Shown piece after piece: positions 42,383-51,840 of a stretch of 64,000 nucleotides of DNA. Origin of the DNA: CAZAMB01 sp964501365 (GTDB lineage Bacteria; Planctomycetota; Phycisphaerae; UBA1845); NCBI GenBank assembly GCA_964501365.1, contig CAZCST010000020.1:124001-188000 (forward strand), read 5' to 3'. The notes under the pieces are model-generated. The model searched no databases, had not been told where the DNA came from, and worked only from the letters and a program-made list of their open reading frames with translations. How positions within the stretch are numbered: position 1 is the stretch's first letter; every line of letters begins with the position of its first letter. The translations under genes and the position numbers were made by a program.

Positions 42383-43843
42383 GTGAACGGCCTTCGACAT
42401 GAGGATATACTCCGCCACGTGGCGAACCAAGCAAGCTGCAGCGCAATCGTTGAGCCGGTCGACGTGGAAGTCGACCCCGAAGTGGTGGCATGCCTGACCG
42501 CCGAGCGCCCTTTCCCGGCCATTCTCGAAACTCTGCAGCCCGCCAAGATTGCCGGGCGTTTTTCCATATTTGCAGCTGATCCTGTCGAAACGATCATCTC
42601 CCAATCGCTCACGGAAGCCCCCATTGTCCAACTCGAAAGACGAATCAAAGAATGCTGTGCACTTTCCCCCAAGCCCTGTGATATCCCGTTTGCCGGAGGC
42701 TGGATCGGTTACATTTCCTATGAGGCCGGACTCCCGGCCGGCTTGGTGGAAACTCGCTCGTCGGCATCCGATTTTCCTCTTATACGATTTGGATTGTACG
42801 ACCACGCTCTCATTTTCGACCATCAAATACAGAAGTGGTGGGTGACGGCCATCAACTGGAAAAACTGCCGGCCGTCGCGGGTCAGCGCAACAGGGCGACT
42901 TCGAGCGCTCCACCAAAGACTTGAAAGTGCAAGAACCAAACAACTCTCTGTGCCGCATGCACCAGAAAGAAAAACGGCGTCCACGGGGATGACACGAGCT
43001 CAATACAACTCGCGTGTCCTACGGACAAAAGAATACATCAAAGCCGGCGACATCTATCAGGCGAATCTGGCTCAGCGGTTTCGAGTCGAATCCGATGGCT
43101 CGCCATTTGACCTCTATCGCCGCGTTCGAGAGAAGAACCCGGCGGCGTACATGGCATTTCTTTCCTGGGACGACCGGGCGATTGTGTCCGCTTCGCCCGA
43201 GCTTTTCCTGAACCTGCGGGACGGCGTCGTGATAACCCGCCCCATCAAAGGAACAAAGCCGCGTTGCGGAATCGAATCGATCGATGCGTCGCAGTGCGAC
43301 GAACTCGATTCGAGCCAGAAAGAGCGATCCGAGCTGAACATGATCGTGGACCTGCTCCGCAATGACCTGGGCCGTGTTTGCGAATTCGGCACGGTCATTG
43401 TGAAGGATGCCGGAAGCCTGGAGCAACATCCAACGGTGTTCCATCGCGTGGCAACCATCGAAGGGCGGCTTGCGTCGGGCAAACGTTGGTACGATCTTTT
43501 GCAGGCCTCCTTTCCCGGCGGATCGATCGTCGGGGCTCCCAAGATCCGAGCCATGCAAATCATTCGAGAATTGGAGCCCTTCCCTCGCGGGCCGTACTGC
43601 GGTGCGATCGGCTGGATTGGCCTGGACGGCAATATGACGTTCAACATCGCCATCCGGACCATGGTCTGGCACGCTGGAACGGTGGATGTTTTCGCCGGAG
43701 GCGGCATCGTCGCCGAAAGCGATGCTGACTCGGAGTACGAGGAAATCCTGGCCAAGGCGAAGGGACTACTTTCCGGTGTAAACGCATCAACCGAAGGCCC
43801 ACAACTCGAAGCAACGACAAGGACGCTGGTACTCCATGAATGA
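42383..43843 (+). CDS. pabB: Aminodeoxychorismate synthase component I
   Basis: A 486-aa chorismate-binding enzyme. Features are FAGGWIGYISYEAGL, AQYNSRVLRTKEYIKAGDIY, QANLAQRF, the PabB-type TRPIKGTKPRCG with the lysine replacing the anthranilate synthase Ala, ERSELNMIVDLLRNDLGRVC, QASFPGGSIVGAPKIRAMQI and GAIGWIGLDGNMTFNIAIRT. It makes 4-amino-4-deoxychorismate for folate. It starts at GTG 42383. Its stop overlaps the pabC start by eight bases, so translation is probably coupled. No pabA is visible beside it. Confidence 0.93.
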   Translation: MNGLRHEDILRHVANQASCSAIVEPVDVEVDPEVVACLTAERPFPAILETLQPAKIAGRFSIFAADPVETIISQSLTEAPIVQLERRIKECCALSPKPCDIPFAGGWIGYISYEAGLPAGLVETRSSASDFPLIRFGLYDHALIFDHQIQKWWVTAINWKNCRPSRVSATGRLRALHQRLESARTKQLSVPHAPERKTASTGMTRAQYNSRVLRTKEYIKAGDIYQANLAQRFRVESDGSPFDLYRRVREKNPAAYMAFLSWDDRAIVSASPELFLNLRDGVVITRPIKGTKPRCGIESIDASQCDELDSSQKERSELNMIVDLLRNDLGRVCEFGTVIVKDAGSLEQHPTVFHRVATIEGRLASGKRWYDLLQASFPGGSIVGAPKIRAMQIIRELEPFPRGPYCGAIGWIGLDGNMTFNIAIRTMVWHAGTVDVFAGGGIVAESDADSEYEEILAKAKGLLSGVNASTEGPQLEATTRTLVLHE

Positions 43844-44699
43844 GATAGTTTATGTCAATGGCCAATTCGTTCCGTCATCAGATACCCGGATCAGCATTTA
43901 CGACGGCGGGCTTTTGCACGGCGCCGGTTTATTTGAAACGATGCGGGCCGAACATGGCCGCGTGTTCCGACTCGACCGGCATGTCGAGCGAATTTCCCGC
44001 TCGGCCGCCCGCCTCCTAGCCCCCCTGCCCGAAGGCACACTCCCGGATGCGACGGCACTTGGCGAACTTCTACGCCGCAATGAGCTGCAATCGGCGAGGG
44101 TTCGATTGACGGTTACGGCGGGTTCGTTACGCAATTCTTCCGAAAAGGAATCCGAACTCACCGTCATCGCAACGGCCGCCCCGCTGTCCGATTACCCTGC
44201 TGAGCTTTACAACCAGGGCGTGTCTGTCATCGTTTCCAACTATCGAACATCGAACACCGATCCGACCGCCGGTCACAAAACAACGTCCTATCTCCCGCGG
44301 CTTCTTGGCTTGCGCGAGGCGCAGCAGGCCCGGTGTACCGAGGCCATCTGGTTTACGACGACCAAACACATGGCCGAAGGCTGCATCAGCAACGTATTCG
44401 TGGTGCGCAACGGCGCGATCAGGACTCCACCGCTGGATACCCCGGTGCTGCCGGGGATCGCCCGCGCGATGGTCCTGGAAATCGCGAAATCGTGTTCGTT
44501 GAATGCGGAGGAGACTCCGCTGGGCATCGACGACCTGCTCGACGCACAGGAAGTTTTCCTGACCAATTCGATCATGCAGGTCATGCCCGTGATACGTGTC
44601 GAGAAACGCGACATCGGCGGCGGCCGCGTGGGTGAAGTCGCCCGGCAATTGCTGAGGGAATATCGCAAGCTCGTCGAAAAGGAGTGTTCATCCCGATGA
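43836..44699 (+). CDS. pabC: 4-amino-4-deoxychorismate lyase / class IV aminotransferase
   Basis: A 287-aa PLP enzyme that would turn aminodeoxychorismate into p-aminobenzoate and pyruvate. FVPSSDTRISIYDGGLLHGA is the class IV start, PTAGHKTTSYLPRLL holds the PLP lysine, and EGCISNVFVVRNG and TPVLPGIARAMVLEIAK are also typical. Branched-chain aminotransferase relatives look similar, but pairing with pabB in an overlapping operon favours PabC. Its end overlaps the next gene (ATGA). Confidence 0.87.
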   Translation: MNEIVYVNGQFVPSSDTRISIYDGGLLHGAGLFETMRAEHGRVFRLDRHVERISRSAARLLAPLPEGTLPDATALGELLRRNELQSARVRLTVTAGSLRNSSEKESELTVIATAAPLSDYPAELYNQGVSVIVSNYRTSNTDPTAGHKTTSYLPRLLGLREAQQARCTEAIWFTTTKHMAEGCISNVFVVRNGAIRTPPLDTPVLPGIARAMVLEIAKSCSLNAEETPLGIDDLLDAQEVFLTNSIMQVMPVIRVEKRDIGGGRVGEVARQLLREYRKLVEKECSSR

Positions 44700-45904
44700 A
44701 ATCACGCAAACCCGTAACCACAAGGAGTCATACGAAGCGGCGACCGGGCTCTCGTTCGAATCCAGCCAAAAGTGCCCAGCGCGCTCATCGCGAGCCGCAA
44801 TTGCACACGCTGGGCGATTTCTGCGACGCCATGCAGTCAATTGCACCCACCGGCCTGGCACAATCCTGGGACAACGTAGGCCTGATCGCAGGCGACACGG
44901 AAGCCGTCACGCGCAAGGTGCTACTCACGATTGATCTCACGCGCCCTGTACTGGATGAGGCCATCGAGAAAAACGCGGACCTGCTTCTGGCCTATCACCC
45001 GCCGATTTTCAAACCGATCGCTTCGCTGCGCGCGCAAAGCTCTGGGATGGAGGCCCTGGTTTTCGAGTGCGTGCGAGCCGGCATCGCGATGTATTCACCG
45101 CATACCGCACTCGATGCGGCTGAGGGTGGAACCAATGACGTTCTCGCGGAGGCATGCGGGGCCATCGAATCCACGCCTCTCGTAATCGCGGACACTCCCG
45201 GCAGTGTATTGGTCAAAATCGCCGTGTATGTTCCAACTGCCAACGTCGATGCGGTCGCGGATGCCATGTTTCAAGCGGGCGCCGGCCACATCGGAAAGTA
45301 CAGCCATTGCAGTTTCCGCGCCCCCGGCATTGGCACGTTTCTCGGCGGACCCGACGCCAATCCCGCGATCGGCATCAAAGGCCGACTCGAACGTGTAGAG
45401 GAGGAACGCCTCGAAACCATCGTGCCGCACAAGCGACTCGCTGACGTCGTCGCAGCTTTGCGGAGATCACACCCCTATGAGGAACCTGCCTTCGATCTGT
45501 ATACCCTCAGACCCCAGCCCACCGGTGGCATTGGGCGCGTGGGCGTACTCCCCAGGTCAATCACGCTATCGTCGCTGGCCAGACAGTTGGAGCGCACTAC
45601 GCGAAACCGCAGGACTCAAGTCGTCGGCAATTCCCGGCAAGAAATTGATCGCGTGATTGTTGTCGCGGGAGCGGCCGGGAGCCTCCCCTTTCAATTCCCA
45701 CTGACGGAGACCGATGCGATCATCACCGGCGAACTACGTCATCACGACGCACTCACCATTCATCGAATCGGATGCAGCGCAATCGTGCTTGGACACTGGG
45801 CGAGCGAACGGCCGGTGCTGACTTCGCTCGCATCGCGTCTCGCTCTGCGCCTGCCAGACCTTCAATTTCATGTCAGTCGCGCAGACACTGACCCGTTTAC
45901 GTAG
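44696..45904 (+). CDS. Nif3-like dinuclear metal-centre protein
   Basis: A 402-aa Nif3/YbgI family protein. The Nif3 core is SWDNVGLIAGDTEAVTRKVL, LLAYHPPIFKPI (metal His), YSPHTALDAAEGGTNDVLAE and RSHPYEEPAFDLY. The C-terminal end has GELRHHDALTIHRIGCSAI and LGHWASERPVL. The central insert (KIAVYVPTANVDAVADAMFQ) is the PII-like domain typical of long Nif3 proteins. The cellular role is unclear in the family (GTP cyclohydrolase-like). It overlaps pabC by 4 bp and begins with a basic leader (PVTTRSHTKRRPGSRSNPAK). Confidence 0.88.
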   Translation: MKSRKPVTTRSHTKRRPGSRSNPAKSAQRAHREPQLHTLGDFCDAMQSIAPTGLAQSWDNVGLIAGDTEAVTRKVLLTIDLTRPVLDEAIEKNADLLLAYHPPIFKPIASLRAQSSGMEALVFECVRAGIAMYSPHTALDAAEGGTNDVLAEACGAIESTPLVIADTPGSVLVKIAVYVPTANVDAVADAMFQAGAGHIGKYSHCSFRAPGIGTFLGGPDANPAIGIKGRLERVEEERLETIVPHKRLADVVAALRRSHPYEEPAFDLYTLRPQPTGGIGRVGVLPRSITLSSLARQLERTTRNRRTQVVGNSRQEIDRVIVVAGAAGSLPFQFPLTETDAIITGELRHHDALTIHRIGCSAIVLGHWASERPVLTSLASRLALRLPDLQFHVSRADTDPFT

Positions 45905-45995
45905 TACGGGGCGACCCCTGCGACATGCATTCGAACTCTCCAATTGCCAAGGCAGAAAGAGGGGCCAACCATGCGCAATAAGAACCGAGTTCGAT

Positions 45996-46526
45996 TTAGT
46001 AATTCATTGCGTCGAATCCATCGAAGGGCTCGTCAGCCGGGCCATCATCGAACCGCGCAAGCCACTCTTGTTGTTCTCGCTCAGAAATGTCCGCTGGCTT
46101 GTCGCCAACCGGCTCGGGCGGCGATTGGGGACTGACATTTGCATCTGGAGGAAAAAGTGATGCGATAAAGGACGTTGTTGAAACACACCGGCAGCGGCGA
46201 CGACGAACTTCGTACTGGATGGCGGTGTCGTCGCTTACGACAAGTACTCGGCCAGCATTCGGAAGCGTGCCCAGCCGTTCGACAATGCAATCATCCGCCG
46301 TCCGCGATCCACTGAATACGAGCTCGATACGGCTGGGTTGCATTTGCCGCCCGAACGCCCCCCGGGGCCCGGCGCCATCGAACACCAGCGTGACCTGGTG
46401 GCCGTGTTCCGTCGCCCAGCGTTCGATGATCCGCGTAAGCGTTTCCCGCCCCGGCGGTCGTGTCGGACCCAGCACGCGCACCGCATGCAGGAGATTGTTT
46501 CCGTCGATAATGACGATTTCCGGCAC
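45996..46526 (-). CDS. NYN-domain (YacP-like) nuclease
   Basis: A 176-aa protein. MPEIVIIDGNNLLHAVRVLG is the PIN/NYN-like start with a catalytic Asp, and VTLVFDGAGPRG and RVLVVSDDTAIQYEVRRR are the other acidic motifs. YacP-type proteins are putative RNases. The tail (PADISEREQQEWLARFDDGP) is less conserved. It is divergent from the tRNA-Ala gene. Confidence 0.84.
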   Translation of the reverse strand: MPEIVIIDGNNLLHAVRVLGPTRPPGRETLTRIIERWATEHGHQVTLVFDGAGPRGAFGRQMQPSRIELVFSGSRTADDCIVERLGTLPNAGRVLVVSDDTAIQYEVRRRRCRCVSTTSFIASLFPPDANVSPQSPPEPVGDKPADISEREQQEWLARFDDGPADEPFDGFDAMNY

Positions 46527-46608
46527 AGGCCGATTATACTCCTCTGCCCAAAAAACACGGCCTTACCGACGGCCCAAGACCCTGCCGAAAGTCAGCAATA
46601 CGTCAAAA

Positions 46609-46637
46609 TTGCGAATACGTCCGCCGGGCGATACCTT
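46609..46637 (+). promoter_or_regulatory. Possible promoter of tRNA-Ala
   Basis: TTGCGA (46609-46614) and TACCTT (46632-46637) with a 17-base spacer lie just upstream of the mature tRNA 5' end at 46644. The boxes fit only moderately. Confidence 0.3.
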
Positions 46638-46643
46638 TACCGT

Positions 46644-46716
46644 GGGGCCGTAGCTCAGTTGGGAGAGCGCCTGGTTTGCAACCAGGAGGTAGCGGGTTCG
46701 AACCCCGTCGGCTCCA
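46644..46716 (+). tRNA. tRNA-Ala (anticodon TGC)
   Basis: A 73-nt cloverleaf. Acceptor stem GGGGCCG pairs with CGGCTCC (one G-T pair), followed by discriminator A. The D arm is GCTCAGTTGGGAGAGC. The anticodon stem is CCTGG/CCAGG around TTTGCAA, giving anticodon TGC. T arm CGGGTTCGAACCCCG. CCA is not encoded. Confidence 0.97.
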
Positions 46717-46755
46717 GTTGGAATTCCCGAAAAACCTGGTTGTTAGGAGTTATTT

Positions 46756-47133
46756 ATGGCCACACTGGTTGTGACAGACGGTCCCTGCACCGGACAAAAA
46801 TTTGCGTTGGCGGGCTGCCGTCTGGCGATGATTGGCCGCGACGCCGGATGCAGCTTCCAGATCGTGGATCCCGAACTGTCCCGATTTCACTTGCAGATTC
46901 GTCACGCAGAGGACCAGGATCGACACTTCGCCAAGGACTTTCAGAGCAAGAACGGAGTCTTCGTCAACGGAAAGAAAATTGACGGCGAAGCGGTACTGAT
47001 GGATGGCGATACGATCACCGTCGGTGCGTCAACGATCCTTTATTCGCTCGATGATGCTGCCGATGCGATGCGCGTGGTGGAGGCCTGGAAGCGGCACGGT
47101 CAGGGTCACCTCCGCACGGTCACGGGCGATTGA
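46756..47133 (+). CDS. FHA-domain protein
   Basis: A 125-aa phosphothreonine-binding protein: MIGRDAGCSFQIVDPELSRF with SRFH contact residues, KDFQSKNGVFVNGKKIDGEA and GDTITVGASTILYSL. A short basic tail follows. GGAG-type ribosome site before ATG 46756. It lies directly upstream of a Ser/Thr kinase, a plausible partner whose phosphorylation it reads; that link is inference. Confidence 0.92.
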   Translation: MATLVVTDGPCTGQKFALAGCRLAMIGRDAGCSFQIVDPELSRFHLQIRHAEDQDRHFAKDFQSKNGVFVNGKKIDGEAVLMDGDTITVGASTILYSLDDAADAMRVVEAWKRHGQGHLRTVTGD

Positions 47134-47162
47134 CGACGAATTTCCTATAGGGAAATCCCGGC

Positions 47163-49886
47163 TTGAATCAATGCGCATCCTGTCAGCGTGAAATTCCAGC
47201 GGATGGCCGCGTCTGTCCCTACTGCGCCCAGCCTGTCGCCGGAAGCGGCGCTATTCCGACGATGAGCTCCCCGCCCAAGCCCGCTGCAGCGAGCTACCAC
47301 TCCGGACTGGGTTCCTCCTCTTCCGACTCCATTGATAATGCCCGCTTTACACCCGGCACCATGCTCGCGGGCCGCTACCGAATCGTAGGGTTGCTCGGCA
47401 AGGGCGGCATGGGCGAAGTCTACCGCGCCGACGACCTGAAACTGCGACACGCCGTGGCGCTCAAGTTCCTTCCTCAGTCCGTCGCTCAGGATCCCCGAAG
47501 GCTCGAACGATTCCTGCACGAGGTTCGCATCGCAAGGCAGGTGTCACATCCCAATATCTGTCGCGTGTACGACATCGTCGAAGAGGGCGGCCAGCACTTC
47601 ATTTCCATGGAGTACGTCGATGGCGAGGACCTTGCGGTGGTGCTCCGTCGAATGGGACGGCCATCAAAGGAAAAATCACTGCAAATCGCCAGACAGCTTT
47701 GTGCCGGCCTGGCCGCCGCCCATGACAAAGGCGTTCTCCACCGGGACCTCAAGCCCCACAACATCATGATCGACGGCGAGGGACGGGTGCGCATTACCGA
47801 CTTTGGGCTGGCGGGATTTACCGAGGACTTCACCGGCAAGGAATTGCAGGCGGGCACACCAGCCTACATGGCGCCCGAACAGCTTGCGGGGCGAAGCGTT
47901 TCTGTCAAAAGCGACATCTATTCACTCGGACTGGTGTTGGGGGAATTATTCACGGGCAAACGGATTTTCGAAGGTGCAAGCAAAGAACACGTTTTGCGCT
48001 CGCGAACCTCCGCGCCCACGAGCCTATCGACGCTTGCTGAAGACGTTGACCCGGCCGTCGAACGCGTGATTCTTCGCTGCCTGGAAGCGGATCCGGCCTC
48101 CCGCCCATCGTCGGCCCTCGCCGTGGCCGCGGCACTTCCCGGCGCCGACCCGCTGGCCGCAGCGCTCGCGGCAGGCGAAACGCCATCTCCCGAAATGGTC
48201 GCCAACGCGGGCGAGGTCGGCGGAATGCGGCCTGCCATCGCGGTCGCATGCCTGGTCATTATCCTCGGAGGGATGTTCGCTCTCGTACCCCTGTATCGCA
48301 CAGGTTCCCTTGTCAGATTGGTTCCACTGCCCAAGCCACCCGCCGCTCTCGCCGACCGGGCCGCGGAAATCCTTACGAAACTCGGACATACGGGTCTGGT
48401 TGTGGACACGGCCCAGGGGTTCTCCGTCGATGGGTGGCGAATGAGTCACGTGGAGGACACGGACAAATCCGCTGACCGCTGGGCCAAGCTCGCCGAATGG
48501 CGGCCGTCGCCGGTACGTTTCTGGTACCGCACCAGCCCGCGTCCGCTGATCCCACCGCCTTCCGACGACCGCGTCACCTCGTGGCAGCCTCCGTTGGAAA
48601 TCTCCGGCATGACGTCAGTTTTTCTCGATCCCCAGGGGCGATTGATCGGGCTGGCCGTGGATCCGCCTCAACTTGAGGAGGAATCTGCCGCGTTTGGCCC
48701 TACCGCCCCCACCAATTGGTCGCACCTTTTTGCGGAGGCACAGATCGATCTTTCGAAGTTCACCGTTACCGAACCTCGCTGGACGCCGGGCAACTACTGC
48801 GACGAACGTGCTGCATGGGAAGGCTATTTCCCTGGACAATCCGACATTCCGATTCGTATCGAGGCCGCCGCCGTTCACGGAATTCCGACTTTCATGCAAA
48901 TCATCGGGCCCTGGACCAAGCCCTGGCGGATGGAGGAGTTGCCCGAATCAATGGGTCAGAAGGTCGCCGCCGCGATCTTCCTCGGCGTTCTTCTGATTCT
49001 TGTTCTTGCAGGCGCATTTCTTGCGCTCCGCAACTTGAAGTTGCGCCGCTCGGATCGTGCAGGCGCCAGTCGACTGGCTATGGCCTGTCTGCTTCTCATG
49101 CTCGCCTGTTGGATATTGGTTGTAGACCACGTTGCGAATCACTGGGAGGAATTTGAACGACTTCGGATTCTTGCTGGGAAGGCCCTCGTCGCCACTGCGA
49201 TCATGTGGTTGTGGTACATCGCACTTGAACCCTACGTTCGCCGCCGTTGGCCGCATGCGCTCATCTCCTGGAGTCGCGTCCTTGCCGGACGGGTTCGTGA
49301 TCCACTGGTGGGGCGGGACCTCCTGGTCGGCGGCGTGGCTGCGGTAGTACCCTCGGCCTTTGATGGTACCAAATACTGGGCTAATTCGATGCTGGGCCAA
49401 CCACTTCCCGCACCAGGTTATGGAAGTTGGGAGTTCTTGCTGGGCCTTCGATTTCAGATCGGCAGTGTCTTTGACCCCAAATTCGTGTTCTTTGCTTTAC
49501 TGGTACTCTTCCTGATTCTCAGTTTGCGATTGCTCCTGCGAAAGGAGTGGCTGGCCGTTGCCGCTGTACTCGCTCTATTTGCCACGCTGGATTTGGTTGG
49601 TGGGTCCTCCAATACGCCCCTAATAACCAGGATCATTAATGTAGTCTCCGGCATCATCTGGTGGTCGACAGGGCTGTTTGTGGCCATTCGCTTCGGTCTG
49701 CTCGCCCTTGCATTTCAATTCTTTTTCGGGAACCTGGTGAGTACGCCCTCGTTCTGGGGGCTTACGGGTTGGCAGTCCGGACCATCATGGACCGCAATTC
49801 TTATCGTTACTGGGGTCACCGCCTACGGTTTCCATACGGCGCTGGCCGGCCGATCGCTCTTTCGAGACGAACTTCTCGACGGATAA
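47163..49886 (+). CDS. Membrane Ser/Thr protein kinase with N-terminal zinc ribbon
   Basis: A 907-aa protein, TTG start 47163. A four-Cys ribbon (C4, C7, C18, C21) precedes a PknB-type kinase domain at about 68-330: GLLGKGGMGEVYRAD, VALKFLPQSVAQD with Lys101, LHRDLKPHNIMID with Asp194, TDFGLAGF with Asp212, and GTPAYMAPEQLAG. A membrane helix at about 365-385 leads to an extracytoplasmic region. After it about eight hydrophobic helices follow (for example MACLLLMLACWILVV and LVLFLILSLRLLL). It is an unusual polytopic receptor kinase, linked to the FHA gene 29 bases upstream. Confidence 0.92.
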   Translation: MNQCASCQREIPADGRVCPYCAQPVAGSGAIPTMSSPPKPAAASYHSGLGSSSSDSIDNARFTPGTMLAGRYRIVGLLGKGGMGEVYRADDLKLRHAVALKFLPQSVAQDPRRLERFLHEVRIARQVSHPNICRVYDIVEEGGQHFISMEYVDGEDLAVVLRRMGRPSKEKSLQIARQLCAGLAAAHDKGVLHRDLKPHNIMIDGEGRVRITDFGLAGFTEDFTGKELQAGTPAYMAPEQLAGRSVSVKSDIYSLGLVLGELFTGKRIFEGASKEHVLRSRTSAPTSLSTLAEDVDPAVERVILRCLEADPASRPSSALAVAAALPGADPLAAALAAGETPSPEMVANAGEVGGMRPAIAVACLVIILGGMFALVPLYRTGSLVRLVPLPKPPAALADRAAEILTKLGHTGLVVDTAQGFSVDGWRMSHVEDTDKSADRWAKLAEWRPSPVRFWYRTSPRPLIPPPSDDRVTSWQPPLEISGMTSVFLDPQGRLIGLAVDPPQLEEESAAFGPTAPTNWSHLFAEAQIDLSKFTVTEPRWTPGNYCDERAAWEGYFPGQSDIPIRIEAAAVHGIPTFMQIIGPWTKPWRMEELPESMGQKVAAAIFLGVLLILVLAGAFLALRNLKLRRSDRAGASRLAMACLLLMLACWILVVDHVANHWEEFERLRILAGKALVATAIMWLWYIALEPYVRRRWPHALISWSRVLAGRVRDPLVGRDLLVGGVAAVVPSAFDGTKYWANSMLGQPLPAPGYGSWEFLLGLRFQIGSVFDPKFVFFALLVLFLILSLRLLLRKEWLAVAAVLALFATLDLVGGSSNTPLITRIINVVSGIIWWSTGLFVAIRFGLLALAFQFFFGNLVSTPSFWGLTGWQSGPSWTAILIVTGVTAYGFHTALAGRSLFRDELLDG

Positions 49887-50077
49887 CGCAACCGACCCCT
49901 CGTTACAGTTTGGGAAAACGACAACAAGGTAAGCACATGCCAGTTCGTTAGTTACGGCAACTTGGCTGATCTGAGACCAATTGACCGATCAAGGGTATAA
50001 GGGAGGCCACAGGCTGCGTGGCGTGGATTCTGGTCCTAGAATGAGACGTGCGCGGGCGGAAGGAGTAACAACGTCGG

Positions 50078-51763
50078 GTGAGCATAGCTGAAGTCCTACA
50101 ACAGAGGAAAATCGTCTCGGCGGGCGATCTCAAACAAGCCAAGGCCGCCAAGCAGCCCTCGGAGCGCATCGAGCACGCCCTCGTCCGACTGGGGATGATC
50201 GAGGAGCGCGACTACCTCCAAGTCTATAGTGAGCAGCTTTCCATCCCGTTGGTGAATCTCTCGGAAATCAAGATTGACACCGAGCTCCTTCGACAGACAC
50301 CTTCGAAAGTGGTCCACCGCGATCGCGTGCTGCCGATCGATCGCAACAACGGCGTAATCCGCGTCGCCACCAACAATCCCTTTAACGTCTATGCCTTCGA
50401 TGAGCTGCGCATGCTCATGGGGGCCAAAATTGAAACCGTGCTGGCCACCAGCGACGAAATCTCGCGCGTCATCAAGCAGCATTTCGGCGTGGGCGGACAG
50501 ACTGTCGAGGCCATGCTCGGCGATTCCGACGTCGAGGTCGTCCGCGACTCCGACGTGGACAATGCAGACCTCATTGAGCAGGCACAGGAAGCCACCGTCG
50601 TCAAACTGGTCAATGAAATCCTGCTCGAAGCAATCCGCGAGCGGGCCAGCGACGTACATATCGAGCCTTATGAAAATGATTTGAAGATTCGATACCGCAT
50701 CGACGGCGTGCTGCACACGACCAACGTGCCGCCGGAGATTCGCCGATTCCAGGCCGCAATCGTCAGCCGCATCAAAATTCTCTCCAATCTCAACATCGCG
50801 GAGAAACGACTTCCACAAGACGGCGGCTTCAAAATCAAGGCCCAGAACCGCGACATTGATTTGCGCGTGAGCATCATTCCGACGGCCTTCGGCGGCGCGG
50901 TGGTCATGCGTATCCTCGACAAACAGTCCGTCTTGCTCTCGCTTGACCAGCTTGGACTGATGGACGAGGCCCTCGCCGGAGTCATGCAGGTTATTACGCA
51001 GCCCTTCGGCATCATCCTGGTGACCGGCCCCACCGGATCGGGAAAAACCACGACGTTGTACGCTGCGCTGAACACCATCCGCAGCGACGAAATCAAGATT
51101 CTCACGGTCGAGGACCCCATCGAATATTACCTTGACGGCATTCAACAAGTGCAGATCAAGCCGCATATCGGGCTGACATTTGCATCCGGGTTGCGATCCT
51201 TCCTCCGCCATGACCCGGACGTGATTCTGGTCGGCGAAATTCGCGATCTCGAAACGGCCGAAGTCGCCATCAACGCTTCGCTCACCGGCCACCTCGTATT
51301 CAGCACGCTGCACACCAACGACGCCGTAACCTCGACGACCCGATTACTCGACATGGGCGTGGAGCCGTTTCTCGTGTCCAGCTCCATCACGGGCGTGCTG
51401 GCGCAGCGCCTTGTCCGCCGCATTTGCAAGGCCTGCAAGGAAGAATATGTTCCCGAAAAGGCCGACCTGCCCGGCGATTTCAAACTGGGGCCTGGCCAGA
51501 AACTCACGAGGGGCAAAGGCTGCCGCGAGTGTCGCAACAGTGGATATCGCGGGCGATTGGGCATCTATGAACTCCTGATGATTAGCGACGGCATCCGCGA
51601 AATGATCGTTCAGCGGAAATCGGCGACAGACATCCTGGCCTTGGCGCGAAAGCAGGGCCTCAAGCTGATGCGCGAAGATGGCTGGACCAAGGTCATCAAG
51701 GGAATGACGACTGTGGAAGAAATCATACGCGTCACCAAGATCGACGTTTCGGCACTGGATTAA
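50078..51763 (+). CDS. Type II secretion / type IV pilus assembly ATPase (GspE/PilB family)
   Basis: A 561-aa protein, GTG start 50078. A MshE-type N-terminal domain (LVRLGMIEERDYLQVYSEQL) precedes the secretion ATPase domain: Walker A LVTGPTGSGKTTTLYAAL, Asp box TVEDPIEYYLDGIQQVQI, RHDPDVILVGEIRDLETAEV and His box GHLVFSTLHTNDAVTSTTRL. The tetra-Cys zinc site is ICKACKEEY...CRECRNSGYRG. It would power pilus or pseudopilus assembly at the cytoplasmic membrane. No other gsp/pil gene is adjacent. Confidence 0.93.
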   Translation: MSIAEVLQQRKIVSAGDLKQAKAAKQPSERIEHALVRLGMIEERDYLQVYSEQLSIPLVNLSEIKIDTELLRQTPSKVVHRDRVLPIDRNNGVIRVATNNPFNVYAFDELRMLMGAKIETVLATSDEISRVIKQHFGVGGQTVEAMLGDSDVEVVRDSDVDNADLIEQAQEATVVKLVNEILLEAIRERASDVHIEPYENDLKIRYRIDGVLHTTNVPPEIRRFQAAIVSRIKILSNLNIAEKRLPQDGGFKIKAQNRDIDLRVSIIPTAFGGAVVMRILDKQSVLLSLDQLGLMDEALAGVMQVITQPFGIILVTGPTGSGKTTTLYAALNTIRSDEIKILTVEDPIEYYLDGIQQVQIKPHIGLTFASGLRSFLRHDPDVILVGEIRDLETAEVAINASLTGHLVFSTLHTNDAVTSTTRLLDMGVEPFLVSSSITGVLAQRLVRRICKACKEEYVPEKADLPGDFKLGPGQKLTRGKGCRECRNSGYRGRLGIYELLMISDGIREMIVQRKSATDILALARKQGLKLMREDGWTKVIKGMTTVEEIIRVTKIDVSALD

Positions 51764-51840
51764 TTTCTCACTTAATGCCTCAAAATTCCGGTCTCCTGTC
51801 CGCTGGACAACGACACGCACCATCGCCGATACTGCGGAAC

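Noticed and set aside
50096..51313. 405-aa minus-strand frame
   Set aside because: Antisense to the GspE/PilB ATPase gene; no domain of its own.
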